In this document: in pieces, positions 25,235 through 32,014 of the stretch
Numbering within the stretch: position 1 is the stretch's first letter
Layout of the letters: every line of letters starts with the position of its first letter
Source: Stieleria sedimenti
GTDB taxonomy: Bacteria > Planctomycetota > Planctomycetia > Pirellulales > Pirellulaceae
Assembly: GCF_025060895.1 (NCBI RefSeq)
Contig: NZ_JANZKV010000014.1
Location: 1-32,014 of the forward strand
Direction of reading: 5' to 3'
DNA: 32,014 nt
Notes under the pieces: model-generated
Databases searched by the model: none
What the model was told of the DNA's origin: nothing
What the model saw: only the letters and a program-made list of their open reading frames with translations
Made by a program: the position numbers and the translations under genes

Positions 25235-27325
25235 TCAGTTGCAGTTGGTGCAACCGGCACCGGTTGCGATCGGTGCGGCACCGCCACAGTCGACGCAGCC
25301 GGCTCCAGGAGCGGCGGACGTGCCGTAGCTGTACACGGGCACTTGGACCGTGGTCGGAACGGGCTTGCAGACTTGCACCTGCACTTCTTTCATCGTCGTC
25401 ACGGGGACGCAAACATTGTACGTTTCCGGAACTTCTTCGGTCACGTTTTCATAAACGGTGACGTTGTAGGTTCGGACACGTTCCTGCTTGACGCAAACGG
25501 TGTAGTTGACCTCGCGTTCACGGGTCTGCTCTTCCATCCGCGTTTTGGTGACCGTCCGCGTGCCTTCTTCCGTCTTGTAGGTCGTCTGGGGAACCATCCG
25601 GGTGCGGGTTTCGTTCACCATGGTGGTGACCGGAACCATTTGCGTCTTGGTCTCGTTGCGATACTTGGTGACTTCGCGAGTCCGCTCCTCTTGGCGGGTC
25701 GAGCACATCGTCACCATTCGCTTACGAGTCTCAGGGACCATTTCGCAATACGGGACTTCCCGGGTGCGGGTTTCGATCCGAGTTTTCGGAACGTTGACCG
25801 TTCGCTTCCGCGTCTCGGTGATCATTTCGCAGTAGGGAACTTGTCGCTCATGCGTTTCCATCCGCGTGCGTCGGACCGGAACCTCGCGGGTATGCGTTTC
25901 GGTCTTGTACTTGGTGACGTTGCAAGTTCGCTCCTCGGTGCGCATTTTTCGAACCTGGACGGTTCGCATGCGTTGCTCGGTGCGATAGCGGGTGACATTC
26001 ACCAAACGCGTCTTCGTTTCCGGACGACACTTGGTCACCGGGACCTTGCGGGTCTTGGTTTCGGTGACGTAGCTGGTCGTCGTGTACGTGTACGGCTCTT
26101 CGGTGGTCTGCCGCTGGTACGTCGTGACCGGGACCTCTTTGGTGACCAGGTTGGGCACCCAGACTTGTCGATAGGACACCACGGGAGCGCAACCGCTGCC
26201 GCCGACGACACCGGCCGAACCGCCACAAGGGCTGCACGCGGTGGCGCATCCGCCACAGGGATTGCACGGCGTGCTGCATCCGCCGCAGCTTCCGCAACCG
26301 CCGCCACAACCGGCACCCGCAGCGGCGGCTGTTTCAACCGCCTGGCACTGGTAACTGCCGTGATCTTCGGTGACGGTCTTGACGGTCGTCACCGGGACGC
26401 ACTTGGTGACCGTACGGGTCGCGGTCTTGGTTTCCGTGACCGGCACCTGAACCGTGTAGGTCTCTTCGACTTCTTCGGTGTAGGGCACCATCACGGTGTA
26501 AGGCTGCTCGACCTGTTCGGTGTAGGGAACGCAGACCGAATACGGTTGCTGAACCGTTTCGCAATACGGAACCTGGACCGTGTAGGTGTGCGGTTCGGTG
26601 TAGGGTACCCGGACGGCATAGGTTTGCGTCACCGTATCGGTGTAGGGGACGCACACCTGGTACGTTTCGGTTCGCATCTTTTTCACCGGCACTTGCACGG
26701 TGTATTCCTGCTCCACCGGCTCGGTGTAGCGGACACAGACGTCATAGGTTTCGGTCCTCGTTTTTTGAACCGGAACGTGAACGGTGTATTCCTGCTCCAC
26801 CTGCTCGGTCACCGGGACGGTCGCCATGTACGTCTCGGTTTCTTTGTAGGGGACACAAACGGTATAGGTCCGTTCGACCTCGGTGGTCTTGGGCACGCAC
26901 ACCGTGTACGTCTGCTCGACCTCGGTCGTCACCGGAACCTGAACCTTGTAAGGCACTTCCTCGGTGTACGTGACGGGCACGCAAACGGTGTAGGATTCGG
27001 TGCGAGTTCGAACTTCGGGCACATTGACCGTGTAGGTCTGCTCGCGAGTTTGCACTTTGGCAACTTGTCGCGTCACCGTACGCATTCGGGTGCGTGTTTC
27101 GGTTTGATAAGTCGTCGTCGGAACCAGGCGAGTTTCCGACACCAGTTGCGGTCGCATGACCGTCCGGGTTTCATACGCGACAGCGGGGCCACCGGCCCCA
27201 CCGGCAGCGACGCACGCGGAACCGCTTGCGCAGCCGCCGCAATCGCCGCATTGAGCAAGGACATTTGCCGCAAATAAAAGTGCGGTGCAAAGTCCTGCAA
27301 AGCCCTGATACATCATTTTCTTCAT
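25235..27325 (-). CDS. YTV-repeat, cysteine-containing cell-wall protein
   Basis: Exported structural protein of 696 aa, of the planctomycete YTV family (Pfam YTV), members of which are found in the protein-rich cell wall of Rhodopirellula. Signal peptide MKKMMYQGFAGLCTALLFAA, then a CGDCGGCASGSAC cluster. Residues ~95-345 hold about 15 copies of a ~16-20-aa unit of the form 'TYTVCVPYTExVEQ', many with Cys after YTV. The centre is Gly/Cys-rich (GCGGGCGSCGGCSTPCNPC). Residues ~420-630 hold a second, Arg/Lys/Thr-rich repeat (TREVPYCEMxxETRKR). The C-terminus has further Cys pairs (CVDCGG, CTNCN). Alternating strands plus cysteines suggest disulfide-linked sheets (inference). The start is supported by GGAGGA 8 nt upstream. 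The gene has its own promoter, leader hairpin and terminator, as expected for an abundant protein. Confidence 0.92.
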   Translation of the reverse strand: MKKMMYQGFAGLCTALLFAANVLAQCGDCGGCASGSACVAAGGAGGPAVAYETRTVMRPQLVSETRLVPTTTYQTETRTRMRTVTRQVAKVQTREQTYTVNVPEVRTRTESYTVCVPVTYTEEVPYKVQVPVTTEVEQTYTVCVPKTTEVERTYTVCVPYKETETYMATVPVTEQVEQEYTVHVPVQKTRTETYDVCVRYTEPVEQEYTVQVPVKKMRTETYQVCVPYTDTVTQTYAVRVPYTEPHTYTVQVPYCETVQQPYSVCVPYTEQVEQPYTVMVPYTEEVEETYTVQVPVTETKTATRTVTKCVPVTTVKTVTEDHGSYQCQAVETAAAAGAGCGGGCGSCGGCSTPCNPCGGCATACSPCGGSAGVVGGSGCAPVVSYRQVWVPNLVTKEVPVTTYQRQTTEEPYTYTTTSYVTETKTRKVPVTKCRPETKTRLVNVTRYRTEQRMRTVQVRKMRTEERTCNVTKYKTETHTREVPVRRTRMETHERQVPYCEMITETRKRTVNVPKTRIETRTREVPYCEMVPETRKRMVTMCSTRQEERTREVTKYRNETKTQMVPVTTMVNETRTRMVPQTTYKTEEGTRTVTKTRMEEQTREREVNYTVCVKQERVRTYNVTVYENVTEEVPETYNVCVPVTTMKEVQVQVCKPVPTTVQVPVYSYGTSAAPGAGCVDCGGAAPIATGAGCTNCN

Positions 27326-27402
27326 GTAGTGAGTCCTCCAAAATGTCTCACAGCCAGTGAGCCGACGATGGAAATACGAGTGAGTTTGTAACGGCTGCGT
27401 AG

Positions 27403-27426
27403 CATGGGCTGCTGCCCAGCCCCATG
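27403..27426 (-). promoter_or_regulatory. 5'-leader hairpin of the YTV transcript
   Basis: On the minus strand CATGGGGCTG (27426-27417) pairs with CAGCCCATG (27411-27403) around a GGCAG loop, with one bulged G. It begins directly after the predicted -10, so the transcript should start in or at this stem. Such 5'-terminal hairpins can protect mRNA from decay; the role here is inferred. Confidence 0.45.
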
Positions 27427-27454
27427 AATGTAGACCTGCTCAAACCCCTGTCAA
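27427..27454 (-). promoter_or_regulatory. Predicted sigma70 promoter of the YTV gene
   Basis: Minus strand: perfect -35 TTGACA (27454-27449), 16-nt spacer, -10 TACATT (27432-27427, 4 of 6 consensus bases). It predicts a leader of about 95 nt before the ATG at 27325. The best -35 box in the window, in front of a gene expected to be strongly expressed. Confidence 0.65.
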
Positions 27455-28455
27455 CAAATAGGCGACGTACAAACAACGCAAATCGCGAGTTTTACCCAGG
27501 TGTTTCAAATAGAACCATGGAAGCCGAAGCATGCCAGCGGCGCATCTCGATCCAACAGGGATCAATTGCCCTATCCCGCTGAAGCGAAAAACCCCGGTAT
27601 TCCCCGCAGTAAAATTAATTTTTTCTCAAGCGACACGACCCCATCGGACGAGAGCGGCCCCCGTTTTTCAGCAGTGTCAAACTGATGGGCACACAATGTC
27701 GCAATCGTTCGCGAGAGACTTGTCGTTGTGCACCCACGCCCGAACCTGACCGCACAGCGCGATCGAATTGAACACACCCAAACAAGTCGACCTGACGACG
27801 ATCGATTCAGACCCCATCCCAAATGGCCCGACTCGACGGACGCCCGATGGCATCGAATCGCTTCGAGACGGAAAACGCACCGCAGGCCGCGGGATCTCGG
27901 CAGGGGAAATCTCGGCAGGGGACCATGGCGCGGGACGTTGACGCCATCCTATCATGTGGCGTCCACGATCGACGAAGAAACGGCGATCACGGTGGTGTCG
28001 ACAGCTTTGCCCAGAGGAAGGGCGAACAAGATCAATGATTTCCGAGGTTTTGTGAATCGATTCGAGCTCGGATGCCGAACTGTTGGACGGCGGCGATAAA
28101 GGTGGATGAAAGACGCGTGTTTCGACGAGAGTGAATCAGTGAAACTCGATCGCTGGCGCGTTTCGCACCGACAATCCACCGATCCGGACATCGGCTGCGA
28201 TGTCAACCGCCACCAACTAGGGCGGATGATCCGACCACAAGGCGGGTTGACTGGCAACTGAAGCGGTTTGCGCGGCCAAACGCGTATTCGGCTGGGTTCA
28301 ACGGTGGTTGATCACTCGTTTTCTCGTATGATTCTTGGTGAGGTAGTGCCGATGAACTGACGTAGGTATGGATGTGCGTTCATCGATGAGTTCCCAGGGG
28401 CGGCCCAAAGCGAGTCGCCTTCGCTCGATTTTTACTGCGTGGTCAGAGGCGTGTT
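27455..28455. other. 1-kb region without a supported gene
   Basis: Several short open frames exist on both strands (for example 27728-28099 plus and 27952-28257 minus), but they overlap one another, are rich in Arg/Pro/Ser and show no recognisable domain, signal peptide or ribosome site. The only repeat seen is a 14-bp direct duplication, ATCTCGGCAGGGGA, at 27894-27907 and 27909-27922. The region separates the divergent YTV gene and the PAS-GAF-receiver gene, so it must hold the promoter of the latter. TATGAT at 28327-28332 is a possible -10 without a convincing -35. A small RNA cannot be excluded. Confidence 0.5.
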
Positions 28456-30273
28456 ATGACTCGATCCACTTCCCCGTTCGGCACTGAAGACAGGACCGGC
28501 CAGACCGGCGAGTCGACAGAGACGATTCGGCTGATATGCGTAGGCGACAAGCACACGCTCCCGCGCGGGTTCTCTGACGAGGAAGTGCTAGCGCTCGATT
28601 CCTCGGCGACGGTCCTCGACCAATTGGCCAGCCCTTCGATCGAGGGCGTGTGGATCGCCCGAGAGTTGCTCCCCGAACTCGGCGAACTGCGGGGGCTCTG
28701 TCAAAGCGGCTTGATGCTCCGCGACCTACCCGAGGGGGCCGCGTTGCTGGACCACAAGATCCGGGTGCTGTGGGCCAACCGCCGCCTCAAAGCCTGGGCC
28801 GGCAAGCTGGAAGAAGACCCGACGGGCGAAACGATCTACGACCTGCTGGGCAATCCCGACATCATGGGATCCGACCTCTGCCCATTCCACACCGCCTTTT
28901 CCACCGGCGAAGAAAGCAGCGGTACGTTCCAAACCTCGGACAACCGATTCTTCCAGGTCCGCGCCGCTCCGGTCGGCGACAACGCCGCCGAGCCCCATCT
29001 GGTGGTCACCGTCGGTGACATCACCGAAGAGATTTTGCAGCAGCAGAAACTCGCCGCGATCCACCGCGCCGGACGCGAACTGGCCGATTTGCGGCCGACC
29101 GAAATCTATCAGATGGGCGTCGACGAGCGGATCGATTTGCTCAAAGACAACATCCGGCACTACCTGACCGACCTGCTGAACTTCGAGGTGATCGAGATTC
29201 GGCTGCTCGAACAAGCCAGCGGCAACTTGGTCCCCTTGTTGAGCGTCGGGATCGACCAAGAAGCGGCCGATCGAAAACTGTTCGCCCACCCGCAGGGCAA
29301 CGGGATCACCGGGTATGCCGCGTCCAGCGGGACGAGCTACCTGTGCTATGACGTGGTCAACGACCCGTTGTTCATCCCCGGCGTCGCCAACGCGCGAAGC
29401 TCCTTGACGGTTCCGTTGATCTTGAATGACCAGGTCCTCGGCACGATCAACGTCGAAAGCCCCGAGGTCGCCGCGTTCAGCGAGAGCGATCTGCAATTCC
29501 TCGAGATCTTTGCCCGCGACATCAGCTTCGCACTCAACACGCTGGAACTTCTCGTTGCCCAAAAGGCCGACACCGCCCAGCAAAGCTGCAATGCGATCCA
29601 CAGCGCCGTCGCGCTACCGGTCGACGAGATCCTCAACGATGCCGTCAACGTGATGGAGGACTACATCGGCCACTCGCCGGAAATGGTCGATCGCATCCGC
29701 CGGATCTTGAAGAACGCCCGCGACATCAAGCAGACCATCCAACAGATCGGACAGCGGCTGACGCCACTGGAAGCCGTTCCGCCGGGCATCTCGTCGGACG
29801 AACACGCGCTGCTCCGCGGCAAACGCATCTTGGTCGTCGATGAAGACAGCACCGTCCGCGAAGACGCCCACACCCTGCTGGAACGCTACGGATGCATCGT
29901 CGAAACCGCACGCGGTGCCGACCAGGCCGTCTTGATGGTTCGTGATGCCGGCGAAGACGACAAGTACGACGTCATCATCAGTGACATCAAACTGCCCGAA
30001 CACAGCGGCTTTCAATTGATGATGCGGTTGAAAGAGATCATCGACCCGGTGCCGATGATCCTGATGACCGGATTCGGCTACGACCCAGGCCACTCGATCG
30101 TCCACGCACTGCAAAACGGACTTCATCCCAAGGCGCGGTTGTTCAAACCGTTCCGGCTGGACCAGTTGATCGACGTCGTCCAAACCGTCTTGGTGGCCGG
30201 CGGCGTTGCCCCGGATGCCCAAGCCGATCCGGCGGCCAAACAACCGACCGTCGGACAGATTCACACCCGCTGA
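28456..30273 (+). CDS. PAS-GAF-receiver signalling protein lacking a kinase ATPase domain
   Basis: Soluble signalling protein of 605 aa. Residues ~22-80 form an unassigned alpha/beta-like segment. A PAS domain spans about 85-195 (GAALLDHKIRVLWANRRLKAW ... VTVGDITEE), then a GAF domain about 225-365 (GNGITGYAASSGTSYLCYDV, SLTVPLILNDQVLGTINVES). A helical stretch at 370-440 contains IHSAVALPVDEILNDAV, loosely like a histidine-kinase dimerisation helix. The C-terminal receiver domain (~455-582) has acidic residues D462/D464, phosphoacceptor D510 (VIISDIKLP), T538 and K564 (FKPF). No HATPase_c follows, so it cannot autophosphorylate and must take phosphate from another kinase. No partner kinase or output gene is adjacent. 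Its 3' end is 19 nt from the convergent next gene. Confidence 0.85.
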   Translation: MTRSTSPFGTEDRTGQTGESTETIRLICVGDKHTLPRGFSDEEVLALDSSATVLDQLASPSIEGVWIARELLPELGELRGLCQSGLMLRDLPEGAALLDHKIRVLWANRRLKAWAGKLEEDPTGETIYDLLGNPDIMGSDLCPFHTAFSTGEESSGTFQTSDNRFFQVRAAPVGDNAAEPHLVVTVGDITEEILQQQKLAAIHRAGRELADLRPTEIYQMGVDERIDLLKDNIRHYLTDLLNFEVIEIRLLEQASGNLVPLLSVGIDQEAADRKLFAHPQGNGITGYAASSGTSYLCYDVVNDPLFIPGVANARSSLTVPLILNDQVLGTINVESPEVAAFSESDLQFLEIFARDISFALNTLELLVAQKADTAQQSCNAIHSAVALPVDEILNDAVNVMEDYIGHSPEMVDRIRRILKNARDIKQTIQQIGQRLTPLEAVPPGISSDEHALLRGKRILVVDEDSTVREDAHTLLERYGCIVETARGADQAVLMVRDAGEDDKYDVIISDIKLPEHSGFQLMMRLKEIIDPVPMILMTGFGYDPGHSIVHALQNGLHPKARLFKPFRLDQLIDVVQTVLVAGGVAPDAQADPAAKQPTVGQIHTR

Positions 30274-30292
30274 ATCGTCGGCCCGCGTCGCG

Positions 30293-31201
30293 CTACAGCG
30301 AACGCGGCGCCGCATAGGGATTCAACCGCGCTGCCCCTCGCTGTGCGGCCGCTTGCCGCGCCGCAGGAACCTCCACTCCGGCGTGGCCCGGATCGAGATG
30401 CATCAGGCGGTCGCTGTCCGGGTCGCGGTAGCTGAAATCACCGCCGGTGGCGATGCGGCGAATCTCCCCGCACAACTCCTCAGTCTGGCGGCGACGATGA
30501 CGTGAACGCAAGCCGCCCAATCGGTGATCCCGATAGGCCAACGCAAACTCCAGCGGCCCGTCTTCGGTACGCACCGTCAAGACGACGAAGTGCAAGCGAT
30601 GAAAGCAACCGGTCGGCCGCACCGACTCCAGGTGCACGTCAATGATCGACGCCGCCGGGAACCGGTACCGCGAAAAATCCCCTTCCATCACCACGCCCCA
30701 GCCGTCGACGTGAATCAGCATCACATCCTCGGCGGTGTCCAGCTTCGTCGCGTTCCAATTCTCGCGTGGGACCCACTCGACCAGTCGAGCCGTCTCGATC
30801 CAATTCAACCGCCCCCCTTGCTCCACCGGCACTTGCGGGTGCTGCCCGTCGGCCCCCACCGTGCGTGTGCGTGAACTCGTGCGGATGCGAGAACGACAGG
30901 AACGGCGCAAACGGCGCACCAATAACTGGTTCATCGGCCATTCCGGATACGTGCCCGCCCAAGAGACCTGGGCCACGACGATCAACGGAATCACGACGGC
31001 CGAAGCCAGCAGGGCGCGGCCGGATCCGACCCAGAACGAGAGGGCAAAGAGCGGAGAGACCAGGCCGACCATCAACACGGGCACCAACAACAACGATGCA
31101 TTGAGCAGCAGTTTCCAACCGAGCGTGAGCACTCGCCCGGCTTCCCGTTCGGGGACCGGGGTGATGCTGGCAAGGCAGGGAGCGGTGGGTGGCTGGTGCA
31201 T
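30293..31201 (-). CDS. Planctomycete membrane protein with two TM helices, unknown function
   Basis: 302 aa. The N-terminal cytoplasmic part is followed by two adjacent hydrophobic helices (LLLNASLLLVPVLMVGLVSPLF and RALLASAVVIPLIVVAQVSW), an Arg-rich stretch (RRLRRSCRSRIRTSSRTR), and a ~150-residue soluble domain (VEWVPRENWNATKLDTAEDV ... IHVDGWGVVMEGDF), which reads like a PH-like beta domain, though I cannot assign it. The C-terminus NPYAAPRSL carries the 'NPY.(A/S)P' ending seen in many planctomycete membrane proteins. A longer frame to 31489 overlaps cinA; the ATG at 31201 begins the sensible protein. It is divergent from the CinA gene and convergent with the PAS-GAF-receiver gene. Confidence 0.75.
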   Translation of the reverse strand: MHQPPTAPCLASITPVPEREAGRVLTLGWKLLLNASLLLVPVLMVGLVSPLFALSFWVGSGRALLASAVVIPLIVVAQVSWAGTYPEWPMNQLLVRRLRRSCRSRIRTSSRTRTVGADGQHPQVPVEQGGRLNWIETARLVEWVPRENWNATKLDTAEDVMLIHVDGWGVVMEGDFSRYRFPAASIIDVHLESVRPTGCFHRLHFVVLTVRTEDGPLEFALAYRDHRLGGLRSRHRRRQTEELCGEIRRIATGGDFSYRDPDSDRLMHLDPGHAGVEVPAARQAAAQRGAARLNPYAAPRSL

Positions 31202-31299
31202 GGACGGGTCGATCGAGCATGTGTGGCGCGTCGGGGATCGACCCCAGGTTAACGATCCGCCCCCGTCTGCCCAACCAATTTTTGCTTCGGGCTGGTAAG

Positions 31300-31327
31300 T
31301 TGACCGCGCCGCGGTTCGGATTAGACC
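31300..31327 (+). promoter_or_regulatory. Weak candidate promoter for the CinA-like gene
   Basis: TTGACC (31300-31305), a 16-nt spacer, and TAGACC (31322-31327) lie about 50 nt before the ATG at 31377. The -35 is good but the -10 matches only three consensus positions, so this is tentative. Confidence 0.28.
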
Positions 31328-31376
31328 GCGCGAAACCGACCTCCCCCCCGCAACATTCACCATTGATCGGACTGCC

Positions 31377-31862
31377 ATGGACCTCGATTCCCAATCCCGA
31401 CAACTCGTCGAGCTGCTCGGGGAGAAACAACAAACGCTGGTGTTGGCCGAAAGCTGCACGGGCGGATTGATTGCGGCGACGCTTGCCACGGTGCCCGGTG
31501 TTTCCGCTTGGCTGGCCGGTTCGTTTGTCGTCTACCAAGAGGCCAGCAAGATGCGTTGGCTGGGCGTGGCCGAAGACACGCTGCATCAGCACACCGCGGT
31601 CAGTGCCCCGGTGGCGCATCAAATGGTCGCCGGGGCGCTGCAGATGACGCCGCACGCGGACCTGGCGGCCTCGGTGACCGGTCACCTGGGACCGAACGCC
31701 CCGCCAGAATTCGACGGCCGGATCTTTGTCGGTGTGGGGCGACGCGGCCAACCGCCGAGAACCTGGGGCATCGAGTTGAACGCCAAAAAGCGAGTCGGCC
31801 GGCAACGAGAATCCGCGTTGGTCGTGATCGACACCCTGATCCGAGTGCTGGGAACCGTGTAG
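31377..31862 (+). CDS. CinA C-terminal-domain protein (PncC-type NMN deamidase family)
   Basis: 161-aa stand-alone version of the CinA C-terminal domain, a family that includes PncC, which deamidates nicotinamide mononucleotide in the pyridine nucleotide salvage cycle. The family's catalytic opening is present (LVLAESCTGGLIAATLATVPG at about 21-41), followed by SFVVYQEASKMRWLGV and VAHQMVAGAL. The usual 'TGIAGPGGG' loop appears as SVTGHLGPNAPPEFDGRIFV, keeping the G-P but not the glycine run, so substrate range may differ. The N-terminal MoCF/COG1058 domain of full CinA is absent. The ATG at 31377 gives a normal domain length. Amidohydrolase activity is inferred from the family only. Confidence 0.85.
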   Translation: MDLDSQSRQLVELLGEKQQTLVLAESCTGGLIAATLATVPGVSAWLAGSFVVYQEASKMRWLGVAEDTLHQHTAVSAPVAHQMVAGALQMTPHADLAASVTGHLGPNAPPEFDGRIFVGVGRRGQPPRTWGIELNAKKRVGRQRESALVVIDTLIRVLGTV

Positions 31863-31917
31863 CCGAACGCTAGGAAGCATTGATCCCTTGGGTTTGACAA
31901 AGTTTTAGCGGCAGGGC

Positions 31918-31967
31918 GCGAGCCCTCCGGTCTCCCGGCCGCATTGCGGCATCACCGGACGGCTCGC
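31918..31967. repeat. Palindromic extragenic repeat, family C
   Basis: The outer arms GCGAGCCCTCCGGT (31918-31931) and ACCGGACGGCTCGC (31954-31967) pair with a single mismatch. The inner stem GCCGC-ATT-GCGGC (31938-31950) makes a nested hairpin. It sits about 55 nt after the CinA-like gene stop. The outer arms recur inside the 802-aa gene at 23731-23777. Confidence 0.75.
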
Positions 31968-32014
31968 GGGCTGTCGATTGAGTCGGGATCTGCTGAGTCA
32001 ATGGTGAGCCGCTG

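Noticed and set aside
25500-27100. Regular DNA periodicity in the YTV region as a possible CRISPR array or satellite
   Set aside because: The periodicity follows codons of protein repeats in one continuous open frame, and the units diverge at synonymous sites.
25208-27277. 689-codon open frame antisense to nearly the whole YTV gene, with His/Gly/Asp-rich repeats
   Set aside because: Its repeats are the mirror of the YTV codon repeats (GTC/ACC-rich). It has no signal peptide, ribosome site or domain, while the minus-strand gene has promoter, ribosome site and terminator. It is a codon-usage shadow.
27728-28257. Overlapping short frames on both strands (for example 27728-28099 plus and 27952-28257 minus) as possible small genes
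   Set aside because: No domain, signal or ribosome site; Arg/Pro/Ser-rich composition typical of random GC-rich frames.
30639-31880. 413-codon minus-strand frame across the 302-aa gene and the CinA gene
   Set aside because: It overlaps two better-supported genes in other frames and has no domain, only Arg/Gly/His-rich translation.

Overview
The window looks like a chromosomal piece of a planctomycete, most likely of the Pirellulaceae (Rhodopirellula/Stieleria-like). The signs are: two giant Ser/Thr kinases with WD40-type tails, each beside a planctomycete-type ECF sigma factor (one intact, one a stump); a YTV-repeat cell-wall protein; a PEP-CTERM protein; the N-terminal surface-protein motif LELLEDRRLLA; a C-terminal NPYAAP motif; and palindromic extragenic repeats scattered between genes. 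No tRNA, rRNA, CRISPR array, transposase or phage gene was seen.

Layout. (1) 1-9.6 kb is an accessory signalling region. A kinase (120-3587, minus) follows its ECF sigma factor (3715-4290, minus). Head to head with this pair is a paralogous kinase (5420-8779, plus), preceded only by the first ~57 codons of an ECF sigma factor (5243-5416). Between the two cassettes lies a frameshifted scrap of a large Calx-beta-like surface protein (4383-4640). A PEP-CTERM protein (8872-9504, minus) closes the region. Inverted copies of one palindromic repeat sit at both outer ends (19-99 and 9641-9726). (2) 9.8-13.6 kb is a minus-strand housekeeping run, in transcription order argB, argF, rph, sua5, with an extragenic repeat cluster between argF and rph. 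proC reads divergently from argB. (3) 14.8-25.0 kb is a long minus-strand run, in transcription order: small membrane protein, 802-aa exported/membrane protein, ABC ATPase, ABC permease, SWIM-SNF2 helicase, sucB (2-oxoglutarate dehydrogenase E2). Two of its junctions are ATGA stop/start overlaps. (4) 25.1-27.5 kb is a self-contained unit for the YTV wall protein, with a recognisable promoter, 5'-UTR hairpin, Shine-Dalgarno and strong intrinsic terminator. (5) 27.5-28.4 kb holds no convincing gene. (6) 28.5-31.9 kb encodes a PAS-GAF-receiver protein, a convergent two-TM protein, and a stand-alone CinA/PncC-type amidohydrolase, then another palindromic repeat at the window end.

How the genes work together. 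The kinase/ECF pairs fit the planctomycete scheme in which a membrane-anchored kinase with an extracytoplasmic sensor-like tail is coupled to an adjacent sigma factor; one of the two pairs has lost its sigma factor. argB/argF and proC draw on glutamate for arginine and proline. The four-gene ABC module is probably one transporter or envelope complex. Its co-transcription with the SNF2 helicase and sucB is suggested by spacing only.

Limits: all assignments come from reading motifs by eye. No alignment, HMM search or structure prediction was run, and genus-level placement is a guess.
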